NCBI GenBank assembly: GCA_021851405.1
Contig: JAJZDW010000014.1
Coordinates: 1 to 64,000 of the forward strand
Source of the DNA: Pseudomonadota bacterium
GTDB taxonomy: Bacteria > Pseudomonadota > Gammaproteobacteria > Steroidobacterales > Steroidobacteraceae
Direction of reading: 5' to 3'
DNA: 64,000 bases
Position 1 is the stretch's first letter. The number at the start of each line of letters is the position of its first letter. The translations under genes were made by a program, and so were the position numbers. Shown piece by piece: positions 26,489 to 35,754 of the stretch. The notes under the pieces were generated by a model. The model was given only the letters and a program-made list of their open reading frames with translations, had not been told where the DNA came from and did not search any database.

Positions 26489-27922
26489 ATGGATACTGGA
26501 GCTGACTTGCCGCGCGGCCCGCGGCCTCTGCCGGCGCAGCGCCGGGACCCCGACGGCCAAACGCACATCGACCTGTGGGCGGTGTGGGCGCTGGCCGTGC
26601 CGCTGATGGTCAACAGCGCCGTTCAGGTGGTCCTGAACCTCACTGACATGTGGTTCATCGGCCACATCTCCACCGCGGCGCTGGCGGCCGTCGGTGCGGT
26701 GCAATGGCTGATTCTCGGGGTGCTCCTGGTCCTCGGCGGCTCGAGCATGGCCGTGCAGACCCTGGCCTCGCACGCCCATGGGGCACGCCGTTTCCGCTGC
26801 GCCGCGCAGGCGACGTGGACCGCGTTGTGGCTGACGCTGTGGATCGCTCCGGTATGTGTGGCGCTCGGATTCGCGGGGCACTGGATGCTGCTGCCCTTCG
26901 GCTTCGCGCCCCGCATTGCCCGGCTCGCCGGACAGTTCTGGCTGCCGCGCATCGGTGGGGCCGGCGTTGCGGTGGCGGCCTGGGCGATGATGGGCTTTTT
27001 CAACGGCATCGGCCGGACTCGCATCAGTTTCGGGGTGGCGGTGGCGGCGGCGGTCGCCAACGGCGTGTTCAACGACCTGTTCATTTTCCATTTCGGCTGG
27101 GGCGTTGCCGGCTCGGCGTGGGCGAGCAATGCGGCGCAGGCCGTGGGCTTCCTGTTCGGGTTCGTGCTGTTCCTGCGTGCCCCGATCCGCAGTGCCTTTC
27201 GTTCCCACCTCACCTGGCGGCCTCGCTGGCGCAGCGTGCGCCGCCAGCTGCGCCTCGGGATCCCGCTCGGACTGATGCCGGCCGCCGACGTACTCGGCTT
27301 TGCCGTCTTTCAGATGATGCAGGTGCGCTACGGCATGGTGGCCGGCGCCGCCACTCAGATGGTCACCGTGCTCACGTCCATGGCGTACCTGCCCGGAATC
27401 GGGATCGCAACGGCCGGCACCACGCTCGTCGGGCAGTCGATCGGTGCCGGGGACCGGGTCTGGGCGTTTCGTCTCGGCACCCGGGTGATTCTGCTGGCGG
27501 CGGTGCTCATGGGCGGGATCGGCCTCGTGCTGGCGGCGGCAGGCCCCTGGCTGCTGCCTCTGTTCGCCGCGGCGCACGACCCGCACGCGGCGGCGGCGGT
27601 GCAGCTCGGAACGCGATTGCTGTGGCTGGCGGCCGCCTACCAGTTCTTCGACGGCCTGAACATCGGTAGCAGCATGTGTCTGCGTGGTGCGGGCGACGTC
27701 CGGGTGCCGGCGGCGCTGATCCTCCCGGTGTGCTGGCTGGTCTTTCTGCCGCTGGCACACGCCTTCACGTTCGCTCCGGGACAGGGGTGGGTCCGGTTTC
27801 TGCCGCAGTTCGGCTGGGGCGCGCCGGGAGGCTGGAGCGCCGTCATCATCTATGTGGTGCTGCTCGGGACCTCGCTGTACCTGCGGTGGCGCTCGCGCGC
27901 CTGGGAGCGCATCCGCGTCTGA
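26489..27922 (+). CDS. MATE family multidrug efflux transporter
   Basis: A 477-residue polytopic protein with about twelve membrane helices in two homologous bundles. MATE signatures include LAVPLMVNSAVQVVLNLTDM in helix 1 and GTTLVGQSIGAGDRVWAFRL after helix 7. MATE proteins export drugs and cations using Na+ or H+ gradients. Start ATG 26489 places the first membrane helix near residue 30. It is divergent from the ParB-fold gene by about 77 bp. The gene ends 111 bp before the start of the GH3 gene. Confidence 0.88.
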   Translation: MDTGADLPRGPRPLPAQRRDPDGQTHIDLWAVWALAVPLMVNSAVQVVLNLTDMWFIGHISTAALAAVGAVQWLILGVLLVLGGSSMAVQTLASHAHGARRFRCAAQATWTALWLTLWIAPVCVALGFAGHWMLLPFGFAPRIARLAGQFWLPRIGGAGVAVAAWAMMGFFNGIGRTRISFGVAVAAAVANGVFNDLFIFHFGWGVAGSAWASNAAQAVGFLFGFVLFLRAPIRSAFRSHLTWRPRWRSVRRQLRLGIPLGLMPAADVLGFAVFQMMQVRYGMVAGAATQMVTVLTSMAYLPGIGIATAGTTLVGQSIGAGDRVWAFRLGTRVILLAAVLMGGIGLVLAAAGPWLLPLFAAAHDPHAAAAVQLGTRLLWLAAAYQFFDGLNIGSSMCLRGAGDVRVPAALILPVCWLVFLPLAHAFTFAPGQGWVRFLPQFGWGAPGGWSAVIIYVVLLGTSLYLRWRSRAWERIRV

Positions 27923-27954
27923 GCGCTCGGGCGGGGGCCCGGCCGTGATCTGCA

Positions 27955-27982
27955 TTGACAGCGCTGTCATGCCGTGTATCCT
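27955..27982 (+). promoter_or_regulatory. GH3 promoter with embedded LacI-type operator
   Basis: The perfect 14-bp palindrome TGACAGCGCTGTCA spans 27956-27969 and contains the -35 box TTGACA (27955-27960). A -10 box TATCCT (27977-27982) lies 16 bp further. A repressor bound here would block RNA polymerase. The same core occurs in front of the lacI-type gene at 33058-33071. Confidence 0.65.
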
Positions 27983-28033
27983 CCGTCCTCACGCCGCCCC
28001 AGAGGGCGGGATCGAGAGAGGGGGCGGCAGCAC

Positions 28034-30583
28034 ATGAATAGAACCGGATCGCAGTGGGGCGGTACTTTGCGCGCGCGCGGCACCTGGCTCGCCGTCGGCA
28101 TGGGGTTCATGCTCGGCGCGGGTAGGATCGTGAGCGTCAGCGCTGCCGAGCCGGTGGTGCATCCCCAGCGCTGGCCGGTGTTGTATCCGGCGCAGAAGGA
28201 CTCCGCGGCGCTCGAGCGCCGGGTCGATCAGATCCTGGCGCAAATGACGGTGCGCCAGAAGGTCGGCCAGCTGATCCAGGCCGACATCAGCGGCATCAAG
28301 CCTCGCGACCTGCTGCGCTGGCCGGTCGGGGCGATCCTGAACGGCGGCAATTCCAAGCCCAACGGGGCCATCACCGCCGCGCCGCAGGCGTGGCAGTCGC
28401 TGGCGAACCGGTTCTATCTCGATTCGATGCGCGTCCCGGGCGTGCAGCGCCCCATCCCGGTGATGTGGGGCATGGATGCCGTGCACGGGGCGAACGACAT
28501 CTACGGCGCGACCGTCTTTCCGCAGAACGTCGCGTTGGGCGCGGCGAACGACCCGGCACTGGTGCGGCGCATCGGACAGGCCACGGCCGAGGAAGTGCGC
28601 GCGATCGGTCTCGATTGGACGTTTGGGCCGACCGTCGCGGTGGTGAGCGACATGCGCTGGGGTCGCACGTACGAGAGTTACTCGCAGGACCCGCGCCGGG
28701 TCGCCGCGCTGACCCGCGCCATGGTGCTCGGATTGCAGGGGGCGCCGAATACGGCCCACTTCCTCGATGCCGAGCATGTGCTCGCCACGCCGAAGCATTT
28801 CATCGGCGATGGCGGTACGGACGGTGTCGATCAGGGCGACAACCGTGAGAGCGAGACGCAGCTGATTCACCGCGATGCGGCCGGCTACGAGGCCGCGCTC
28901 GGTGCCGGCGTGCAGGTCATCATGGCGAGCTTCTCGAGCTGGCAGGGCGAGAAGATGCTCGCCAACCACGGACTGCTCACTTCGGTGCTGAAGCGCCGTT
29001 GGCATTTCGACGGGTTTGTGGTCGGCGACTGGAATGCCCAGGGCCAGGTGCCCGGCTGCACCGATGTCAGCTGCGCGCGCGCGGTGAACGCGGGTCTGGA
29101 CATGTTCATGGCGCCCGATGACTGGAAGGCGTTGTTCAAGAACACCCTCGCCGAGGTGCGCTCCGGGCAGATCTCCCGCCGTCGACTCGATGCGGCCGTG
29201 CGGCGCATCCTGCGCGTGAAGCTGCGCGATCGGCTCTGGGCAGAAGGACCGCCGGCGCAGCGCCCGCTCGCCGGCCAGTTCGGTCTGCTCGGCGATGCGG
29301 CGCACCGCCAGATCGCGCGCCAAGCGGTGCGCGAGTCGCTGGTGTTGCTGAAGAACGATCATCATCTGCTGCCGCTTGCGCCCCGAGAGCGCGTGCTCGT
29401 CGCGGGCGACGGCGCAAACAACATCCCGATGCAGTGCGGCGGTTGGACGCTGACCTGGCAGGGCACCGGCACGACCAATGCGGACTTCCCCCATGGGGAA
29501 TCGATCTGGCAGGGCATCCAGTCCGCCGTGCACGCGGCCGGCGGTACGGCGACGTTGAGCGTCGATGGCCACTACCAGCGCCGCCCCGACGTGGCGATCG
29601 TCGTCTACGGGGAGCATCCCTACGCGGAATTTGAAGGCGATGTACACGACCTTGCGTTCAGCGGGAGCGCCGCGGAGCGCGACTTGCGCCTGCTGCAGCG
29701 ACTGCGCGCAGCGCACATCCCGGTCGTGTCCGTGTTCCTCTCCGGGCGCCCGCTCTGGGTCAACCCGCAGCTCGACGCCTCCACGGCCTTTGTCGCGGCC
29801 TGGCTGCCCGGGTCGGAAGGCGAGGGTGTCGCCGATGTCCTCTTCCGCAAGCCCAACGGGCAGATCCGCTACGATTTCCACGGCACACTTCCCTTTGCAT
29901 GGCCGCGCACGCCGCTGCAGTTCGGCCTCGACGTGCCGGGCACGCCGCTGTTTCCGTTCGGCTACGGTCTGCGCGACGCCTCTGACGGAAACCTCGCGCA
30001 TCTGCCGGTTCGCAGCATCGGTGCGCTCACCCCGTCAGTCAATGCGCGTCGGTTCTTCTCCGCCGGGCACAGCGGTGCCGGTTGGCACTGGGCCGTGGTG
30101 CGCACTGGGGCGAAAGAGCGCATCCCGCACGGCATCGGTGGGGCCGCCGGGACGGTCACCCTGAGCGCGTTGGACTGGCGGCGGCAGGAAGATGCGCGCC
30201 GGTTGAGTTGGACCGGGGGGGGCGCCGCCACCGTGGCCCTGGTCGGTGCGACGCCCATCAATCTTACGCGTCAGGCCAATGGACAGATGGTGCTCGGTCT
30301 GCACTACCGCCTCGACCGGCCTCCGTCCTCGGGCGTGACGCTGAGCATGGCGTGCGGTGCGCACTGCTCCGGTGCGGTGCCGCTCACCGCGCTCTTGCGG
30401 CACGCACCGCTGCGGCGATGGCAGTCGCTACGTATTCCGCTCGCCTGCTTTGCGCGCGCAGGGGCAAATATGAGTCGCATCGACACGCCATTCGCGATCC
30501 GCACGGCCGGCCGCCTCACGCTGGTCGTGGCCGACATCCGCGTGCAATCCGACATCTCCGGGGCGCTCGCCTGTCCGCACTGA
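28034..30583 (+). CDS. Secreted GH3 beta-glucosidase / exo-beta-glucan glucohydrolase
   Basis: An 849-residue GH3 enzyme with a signal peptide (TWLAVGMGFMLGAG, cleavage near residue 38). The (beta/alpha)8 domain holds MTVRQKVGQLIQAD and IPVMWGMDAVHGANDIYGAT. KHFIGDGGTDGVDQGDN supplies substrate contacts, and the nucleophile Asp332 is in FVVGDWNAQGQV. The C-terminal alpha-beta sandwich contains GGWTLTWQGTGTTNADFPHG, resembling ExoP/Cel3-type exo-1,3/1,4-beta-glucanases. A further 170-residue beta-rich tail resembles a carbohydrate-binding domain. It likely releases glucose from beta-glucans or cello-oligosaccharides in the periplasm. Its promoter carries the LacI-type palindrome. Confidence 0.92.
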   Translation: MNRTGSQWGGTLRARGTWLAVGMGFMLGAGRIVSVSAAEPVVHPQRWPVLYPAQKDSAALERRVDQILAQMTVRQKVGQLIQADISGIKPRDLLRWPVGAILNGGNSKPNGAITAAPQAWQSLANRFYLDSMRVPGVQRPIPVMWGMDAVHGANDIYGATVFPQNVALGAANDPALVRRIGQATAEEVRAIGLDWTFGPTVAVVSDMRWGRTYESYSQDPRRVAALTRAMVLGLQGAPNTAHFLDAEHVLATPKHFIGDGGTDGVDQGDNRESETQLIHRDAAGYEAALGAGVQVIMASFSSWQGEKMLANHGLLTSVLKRRWHFDGFVVGDWNAQGQVPGCTDVSCARAVNAGLDMFMAPDDWKALFKNTLAEVRSGQISRRRLDAAVRRILRVKLRDRLWAEGPPAQRPLAGQFGLLGDAAHRQIARQAVRESLVLLKNDHHLLPLAPRERVLVAGDGANNIPMQCGGWTLTWQGTGTTNADFPHGESIWQGIQSAVHAAGGTATLSVDGHYQRRPDVAIVVYGEHPYAEFEGDVHDLAFSGSAAERDLRLLQRLRAAHIPVVSVFLSGRPLWVNPQLDASTAFVAAWLPGSEGEGVADVLFRKPNGQIRYDFHGTLPFAWPRTPLQFGLDVPGTPLFPFGYGLRDASDGNLAHLPVRSIGALTPSVNARRFFSAGHSGAGWHWAVVRTGAKERIPHGIGGAAGTVTLSALDWRRQEDARRLSWTGGGAATVALVGATPINLTRQANGQMVLGLHYRLDRPPSSGVTLSMACGAHCSGAVPLTALLRHAPLRRWQSLRIPLACFARAGANMSRIDTPFAIRTAGRLTLVVADIRVQSDISGALACPH

Positions 30584-30753
30584 GGCGCGCCGCACTTTGG
30601 CCGGTTTCCGCTGCCGGTGCCGCGATGACAGACCACACATCCCCCCCGATGTGACTGCCATCGCGGCGGCCGGCACTTGCGCCCGGCGCGCCGTTGAAGC
30701 GTCGGATGCGGCTCGCTATGCTGGTGAACCGGACGGTGGAACACGCCGGGGAG

Positions 30754-30768
30754 TTGACTGCATTGTCC
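30754..30768 (+). promoter_or_regulatory. Degenerate LacI-type operator before the epimerase gene
   Basis: TTGACTGCATTGTCC agrees at 11 of 15 positions with the TTGACAGCGCTGTCA site of the GH3 promoter. It lies about 60 bp upstream of the GTG start at 30828. It is only a weak match and has no good -10 box after it. Confidence 0.3.
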
Positions 30769-30827
30769 ATCGCCTCCTGCCCTCTGCGCCCGCCGCCCGC
30801 TGCGGCAGCATCCGCGAGCCTCCGTCG

Positions 30828-31970
30828 GTGACCTCGGCCGCCCGCGCCGAAGTCGAGCGCACTTACCCCGTGCTGCGCCGCTGGCTGGTGCAGGACGCGT
30901 ATCCGCGCTGGATGGCCTCGGGATGGGATCACAGCAGTGGCGGATTCTACGAGCGGCTCGGCGTGCACGGACCGGTCGCGGCAGACGCCCGCCGTGCGCG
31001 CGTACAGTTCCGGCAGATTTTCGCTTTCGCGCGCGCCGCTGCGTTCGGGTGGCACGAGCACGTCCGCGAGCGGGTCATTGACGGGCTGGCGCATGTGTAT
31101 GCGCGCTATCGGCGCGCCGACGGGCTGATGCGCACGCTGCTTGGCCCCGACGGTGCGGTGCGGGAGGAGCGCGCGCTGCTGTACGACCAGGCGTTTGCGT
31201 TGCTCGCACTCGCCGAGGCGCATCGACTGCTCGGCCCGGCGGCGGGGTGCGCTCAGCGGGCGGCCGAGCTGCTTGCGGCGCTGATGGGCCGGCTCGGCGG
31301 CGAGTACGGTTTGCGCACCGATACGGAATCCGACGCGCATGCGCCCTGCCTCGCCAACCCACACATGCATTTGCTCGAAGCGATGCTCGCCTGGCGCGCA
31401 CTCGACCCCTCGCCGCAGTGGAGCGCGCTGGCCGAGCGCATCGTGGCCCTGGCGCTGGGGTGCTGGATCGATCCGGCGAGCGGGGCACTGCGTGAGGCCT
31501 TTGCGCAGGGGGCGGGCGGAACGCTGGTACGCACCGGTGAGATCGAGCCGGGACATCTGTTCGAATGGGCCGGCCTGCTGCTGCGCTTCGATGGGGCTCG
31601 TGCGCCGGTGCGCGCCGCCGCACAGCGTTTGGCGCAGATCGCCGAGCAGCACGGCGTGCGCGACGGCTACGCCGTGAACGCGCTCAACGCGGATCTCTCG
31701 GTGCGCGACCCTAATGCCCGATTGTGGCCGCAGACCGAGCGGATCAAGACGTTGGCGCGGCTGGCGAGTCTGGAGGAGCACGAGGACCGCTGGGCGTCTT
31801 TGCCCGAGGCGATCGGTGCGCTGCGCGCGTATTTCCTGCCGGTGCCGGGGTTGTGGCTCGATCGGCGCTCGCCGGACGGGGAGTTCCTCGAGGAGCCCTC
31901 ACCGGCCAGCAGTTTCTATCACATCATCGAGGCGGTGAGCACGCTCGAGGAAGTGCTCCGCGCGCGCTGA
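30828..31970 (+). CDS. AGE-family sugar 2-epimerase/isomerase
   Basis: About 380 residues, an (alpha/alpha)6-barrel protein of the N-acylglucosamine 2-epimerase family. Typical sequences are GWDHSSGGFYERL at the start of the barrel, VQFRQIFAFARAAAFG, LLYDQAFALLALAEAHRLLG, ANPHMHLLEAMLAW with the catalytic-type HMH, and GEIEPGHLFEWAGLLLRF with the second conserved histidine. The family covers N-acylglucosamine 2-epimerase, cellobiose 2-epimerase and mannose/sulfoquinovose isomerases; the substrate cannot be fixed from sequence. Start chosen at GTG 30828, since the longer frame adds 77 non-homologous residues. Neighbouring GH3 and LacI genes favour beta-glucoside or mannose metabolism. Confidence 0.85.
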   Translation: MTSAARAEVERTYPVLRRWLVQDAYPRWMASGWDHSSGGFYERLGVHGPVAADARRARVQFRQIFAFARAAAFGWHEHVRERVIDGLAHVYARYRRADGLMRTLLGPDGAVREERALLYDQAFALLALAEAHRLLGPAAGCAQRAAELLAALMGRLGGEYGLRTDTESDAHAPCLANPHMHLLEAMLAWRALDPSPQWSALAERIVALALGCWIDPASGALREAFAQGAGGTLVRTGEIEPGHLFEWAGLLLRFDGARAPVRAAAQRLAQIAEQHGVRDGYAVNALNADLSVRDPNARLWPQTERIKTLARLASLEEHEDRWASLPEAIGALRAYFLPVPGLWLDRRSPDGEFLEEPSPASSFYHIIEAVSTLEEVLRAR

Positions 31971-31982
31971 GGCGGCGTGGCT

Positions 31983-33038
31983 TCAGGCCGCACCGACCGG
32001 CGCCGCGGCGATCGAGCCGCGCAGGATCACTTCCAGGTCGAGGTGTGGCCGCGGCATCGGTTGCGGCCAGCCCCGTCGGTGCGGCTTGTGTTGGATGATG
32101 AGGTCGGCGGCGGCCCGGCCCATCGAGCGCACCGGCTGGCGCACGGTGGAGAGCTGCGGCCAAATCATCGTCGCCACCGGCGCATCGTCGAACCCCACGA
32201 TCGACAACTGCTGCGGCAGCGCGATCTCCATCTGGCGCGCCACACACACGGCGGCGGCACCCATGTCATCGTTGCTGGCGAAGATGGCCGTCGGCCGCTC
32301 GGGGCTCGAGAGGATGCGGCGGGCGCACTCGAGTCCCTCGGCGAACTCGAAGTTGCCCGTCTGCACGAGCTTCGGGTCGATGGCCAGTCCGTGCGCGTGC
32401 ATTGCATCGGCGAAGCCGAGATATCGCTGCTCGGTGGCGCGGTGGCCGGCCCGACCGAGCATGAAACCGATCCGCCGGTGTCCGCGCTCGATCAGCTCAT
32501 CGGTGAGCTGGCGCGCTGCGGCCCGATCATCGGTATCGACCGACGGTGAGTCGTCCTGGCGGTGCATCGGCGCGATGTGCACCGCCGGGATGCCCGCCTC
32601 GGCGAGTGTCGCGCGCACTTCGGGCAGATCACTCAGCGGCGGCAGCAGGATCACCCCTTCGAGGCGCAGCTGGCGGATCAGCGTGCTCACCGCGCGCGTC
32701 AGGTCCGGGTCGGCGGCAACGAGCGGCTCGACCATCAGGTGCAGATTCGACTCGCGGCAGCGCTGCACGGCGCCGGTCTGAAATTCGCTCAGGTAATCGC
32801 CCGGGTTGTCGTAGAACAGCCCGATCAGGAACGAACGCGCGCCGGCCAGGCCGCGCGCGGCCAGGTTGGGTTGATAGTCGAGCTTCTCGATTGCGGCCAT
32901 CACCCGCGCGCGGGTTTCGGTACGCACGCCACGCTCGTTGTTGATGACGCGCGACACTGTCTTGGCCGAGACGCCGGCCTGCTCCGCGACGATCTCGATC
33001 GTCGCCGCTTCGCGTGTGGGGACGGGAGGTCGACGCAT
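31983..33038 (-). CDS. LacI-family transcriptional repressor
   Basis: A 351-residue regulator. The N-terminal DNA-binding domain is TIEIVAEQAGVSAKTVSRVI plus the hinge-helix region VMAAIEKLDYQPNLAARGLA. A periplasmic-binding-like sugar domain follows (SFLIGLFYDNPGDYLSEFQT...PTAIFASNDDMGAAAVCVAR). It matches LacI regulators of sugar use in Xanthomonas-like bacteria. Its own promoter and that of the GH3 gene share an operator core, so it probably represses both. The effector is likely a breakdown product of the beta-glucan substrate. It converges with the epimerase gene across only 12 bp. Confidence 0.92.
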   Translation of the reverse strand: MRRPPVPTREAATIEIVAEQAGVSAKTVSRVINNERGVRTETRARVMAAIEKLDYQPNLAARGLAGARSFLIGLFYDNPGDYLSEFQTGAVQRCRESNLHLMVEPLVAADPDLTRAVSTLIRQLRLEGVILLPPLSDLPEVRATLAEAGIPAVHIAPMHRQDDSPSVDTDDRAAARQLTDELIERGHRRIGFMLGRAGHRATEQRYLGFADAMHAHGLAIDPKLVQTGNFEFAEGLECARRILSSPERPTAIFASNDDMGAAAVCVARQMEIALPQQLSIVGFDDAPVATMIWPQLSTVRQPVRSMGRAAADLIIQHKPHRRGWPQPMPRPHLDLEVILRGSIAAAPVGAA

Positions 33039-33044
33039 CGCGCT

Positions 33045-33072
33045 ACAATAAATGAATTGTCAACGCTGTCAA
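33045..33072 (-). promoter_or_regulatory. lacI-type gene promoter with overlapping operator
   Basis: Minus-strand TTGACA (plus 33067-33072) and TATTGT (plus 33045-33050) are 16 bp apart. The operator-like TGTCAACGCTGTCA (33058-33071) overlaps the -35 box and agrees at 12 of 14 positions with the GH3 site. The -10 box lies only 6 bp from the ATG at 33036-33038, so the mRNA could be leaderless. Confidence 0.6.
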
Positions 33073-33131
33073 TCGGTGCGGCGAGGAGACTGCACGTGAC
33101 GCGGCAGGGGCAGCCGGCCTCCGGCCGGGGC

Positions 33132-34526
33132 TCACACGACTTTTGAATAGCGCGGCGGCGCGGCGGCCTGCTCGGCCGCACGCAGATAGCGATCGAAACA
33201 CATCGCGAGCAGGCGCAGCAGCAGTTGGCCGCGCTCGGTGGCCTCGATCGCCTGCGGGCCGATCTCGATCAGCCCGTCCGCCTCGAGCGCGCGCAGCTGC
33301 GCCTGCGCATCGGCGAAATAGCGGTTGAATTCGATGCCGTGACGCGCCTGCAGCGCTGCGATGTCGATGCGGCCCTGGCACATCACGCCCTGGATCACCT
33401 CGGCACGCAGCAGATCATCGGCCTCGAGCGCGAGTCCGCGCCACACCGGCAGGACGCCGGCATCGACGGCCGCCTCCCACCCCGGCAGGTCGCGGTGGTT
33501 CTGGCTGAAACTCGCGCCGATGTGACTGATCGCGCTGACGCCGAGTCCGAGCAGGTCACAGTGCGCGTGGGTGGTATAGCCCATGAAATTGCGCTGCAGG
33601 CCGCCCGCGGTGCGCGCGGTGCTCAGATCGTCCTGCGGCAGCGCGAAGTGATCCATGCCGATGTACTGATAGCCGGCAGCCGTCAGCTGCTCGATGGCCA
33701 GGCGCAGCAGTGCGATGCGCGTCGGCGGGTGCGGCAGGAATGTCGTGTCGAGGTGGCGCTGCGGTTTGAACAGCTCGGGCAGGTGGGCATATCCGTAGAC
33801 CGCGAGCCGGTCCGGGCGCGCCGCGATCACGGTGTCGAGCGTGCGCGCGAACCCTTCGATCGTCTGCAGTGGCAGGCCGTAGATCAGGTCGACGTTGAGC
33901 GAGCGGAAGCCGTGCTCGCGACAGGCGTCGATCACCGCCAATGTCTGCTCCACGCTCTGCATCCGATTGACCGCGCGCTGCACCTGGGGATCGAAATCCT
34001 GCACCCCGAGGCTGGCGCGATTGAATCCCAGAGCGGCGAGTGCGGCGATGTCCGCGGGGCTCACGGTGCGCGGATCGAGTTCAATGGAGAAGTCCCGTTC
34101 GGGCCGCGCACTGAGCTGAAACTGCCCGGCCAGCGCCTCGAGGAGTCGTCCGATCTGCTCGGGCCGGAAGAAATTCGGCGTGCCCCCGCCGAGGTGCACC
34201 TGCAGCACCTCACGCTGTCGCGCGAACAGCGGCGCGATGAGTGCGACTTCGCCGAGCAGGCGGTCCAGATACCGCTCGGCGCGCCCCGCATCGCGCGTGA
34301 TGACGCGGTTGCAGCCGCAGTAGAAGCAAGGGCTCGCGCAAAATGGCATGTGCGCGTAGATCGACAGCGCGTGCGCACTGGCGTTGCTGGCGCGGATCGA
34401 GGCGCGCAATTCGGCGGCGCCGAACTGCGGCGTGAACTGAGGCGCGGTCGGGTAGGAGGTGTAACGAGGTCCCGGGCGGTCGTAGCGGCGCAGCAGATCG
34501 GGATCGAAGTCGAGCGGGCGCGTCAT
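33132..34526 (-). CDS. hemN: Oxygen-independent coproporphyrinogen III oxidase
   Basis: A 464-residue radical-SAM enzyme. The cluster-binding motif is PFCASPCFYCGCNRVITRD, with Cys63, Cys67 and Cys70 ligating the 4Fe-4S centre and Cys72 as in true HemN. The GGGTPNF motif and the HemN C-terminal domain (LRALEADGLIEIGPQAIEAT) are present, separating it from HemW. It decarboxylates coproporphyrinogen III to protoporphyrinogen IX without oxygen in haem synthesis. Start ATG 34526 gives MTRPLDFDPDLLRRYDRPGP. No FNR-type TTGAT-N4-ATCAA site was found upstream. Confidence 0.95.
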   Translation of the reverse strand: MTRPLDFDPDLLRRYDRPGPRYTSYPTAPQFTPQFGAAELRASIRASNASAHALSIYAHMPFCASPCFYCGCNRVITRDAGRAERYLDRLLGEVALIAPLFARQREVLQVHLGGGTPNFFRPEQIGRLLEALAGQFQLSARPERDFSIELDPRTVSPADIAALAALGFNRASLGVQDFDPQVQRAVNRMQSVEQTLAVIDACREHGFRSLNVDLIYGLPLQTIEGFARTLDTVIAARPDRLAVYGYAHLPELFKPQRHLDTTFLPHPPTRIALLRLAIEQLTAAGYQYIGMDHFALPQDDLSTARTAGGLQRNFMGYTTHAHCDLLGLGVSAISHIGASFSQNHRDLPGWEAAVDAGVLPVWRGLALEADDLLRAEVIQGVMCQGRIDIAALQARHGIEFNRYFADAQAQLRALEADGLIEIGPQAIEATERGQLLLRLLAMCFDRYLRAAEQAAAPPRYSKVV

Positions 34527-34722
34527 GTCATGGGTCCGGCGGCCGCACGCGTCGGCCCTTGGGAAGCATGGCTCATGCCGATACCGCTGGCCATACGTAG
34601 AAGTGCTTCCCGCAGGTCCACTCCGGGGCACGTAGCGGTGCGAGGGCGGTGCCCGCGCCGGTGGGGGGGCGGCGGCGGGCCGCCCTGGCGCCCGGCCGCC
34701 GGGGCTGTGCGATGATGGGCGC

Positions 34723-35655
34723 ATGGACGAGCTCAGCGCCCACTCTTCGGCGCTCGCGGCGGCGGAGGTTGGGAGCGAGCCGGAGGTCGAGGTCTACCGC
34801 GCCCGGCGACGACGGGACTGCGAAGAGCGGGCGTTCGTGCTCGCGGCGGTCGGGATCGCGGGCGAGGTCGTGGCATTTTCGCGCGGGTGCGTGCTCTACG
34901 TCGCGGCGCGCGACGTGGAGCGGGCCACGGCCCAGCTGAATCTCTACGAGCAGGAGAACTTCCCGCGCCGTCCCCTGTCCCGGTCGCCCCCGCGGCGGCT
35001 GTTCCGCCATGCGTGGGTCGGCTGCGTGGGCTATGCGCTGTGGCTGCTCGGGGTGGCCTATGTGCTCTCGAACGGGCTGGTGCGGCTCGATGCATTCAAT
35101 CGGGGCGAGCTGTACGGCGCACCGGTGCGCGCGGGGCAGTGGTGGCGCGCCTGGACCTGCCTGACGCTGCACATGAGCGGACCGCACCTGGCCGGTAATC
35201 TGCTCGCGGGCCTCTGGTTCGGCTATCTCGCCGGCCAGCAGCTCGGTGTCGGGACGGCCTGGTTCCTGATCGTCGTCGGCGGCGGGCTGGCCAACCTCGT
35301 GGAGGGGCTGGTGGGACCGCCCTGGTACCGCTCCGTGGGGGCGTCGACCGCCGTGTTCACGGCGCTCGGCATGATGGCCGCACACACCTGGTGGACGGAG
35401 CGCAGTGCGCACCCGAGCTGGATGCGCCGCTGGGTACCGCTGGGGGCCGGTGTGGTGCTGCTCGGCTGGCTCGGCACGGCCGGCAAGCACACCGACGTCA
35501 TGGCGCACCTGCTGGGGTTCTCGTTCGGGGTCCTGCTCGGCTGGGTGGCCGCCTGGCCATCGATCGATCGGCGGTTGGAGCGCGTGCCGCAATGGCTGCC
35601 GGGGGTCGCGGCCCTGCTGATCATGGCGATTGCCTGGGCGTTCGCCCTGGCATGA
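34723..35655 (+). CDS. Rhomboid-family intramembrane serine protease
   Basis: A 310-residue protein. Residues 1-100 form a soluble N-terminal region of unknown type. Membrane helices begin near residue 103. The catalytic site is intact: HMSGPHLAGNLLAG in helix 2, GxSx as VGASTAVFTALGM (Ser208), and the catalytic histidine in DVMAHLLGFSFGVL (His262). Rhomboids cleave transmembrane helices of client proteins. The gene is divergent from hemN. The N-terminal region has a pattern of beta strands (AFVLAAVGIAGEVVAFSRGC) and may act in substrate or signal sensing; this is inference. Confidence 0.88.
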   Translation: MDELSAHSSALAAAEVGSEPEVEVYRARRRRDCEERAFVLAAVGIAGEVVAFSRGCVLYVAARDVERATAQLNLYEQENFPRRPLSRSPPRRLFRHAWVGCVGYALWLLGVAYVLSNGLVRLDAFNRGELYGAPVRAGQWWRAWTCLTLHMSGPHLAGNLLAGLWFGYLAGQQLGVGTAWFLIVVGGGLANLVEGLVGPPWYRSVGASTAVFTALGMMAAHTWWTERSAHPSWMRRWVPLGAGVVLLGWLGTAGKHTDVMAHLLGFSFGVLLGWVAAWPSIDRRLERVPQWLPGVAALLIMAIAWAFALA

Positions 35656-35754
35656 GCGCCAGTGACACGCGCCGCGCCCCAGGGTCATGTGCATGATAGT
35701 GATGACACAGTACGAAGAGGGACGCCCCTCGCCACGCCGCCCAGCGCTCCGGGC

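Noticed and set aside
27989-30001. 670-codon open frame antisense to the GH3 gene
   Set aside because: Fully inside a recognised GH3 enzyme, with no domain and no ribosome site.
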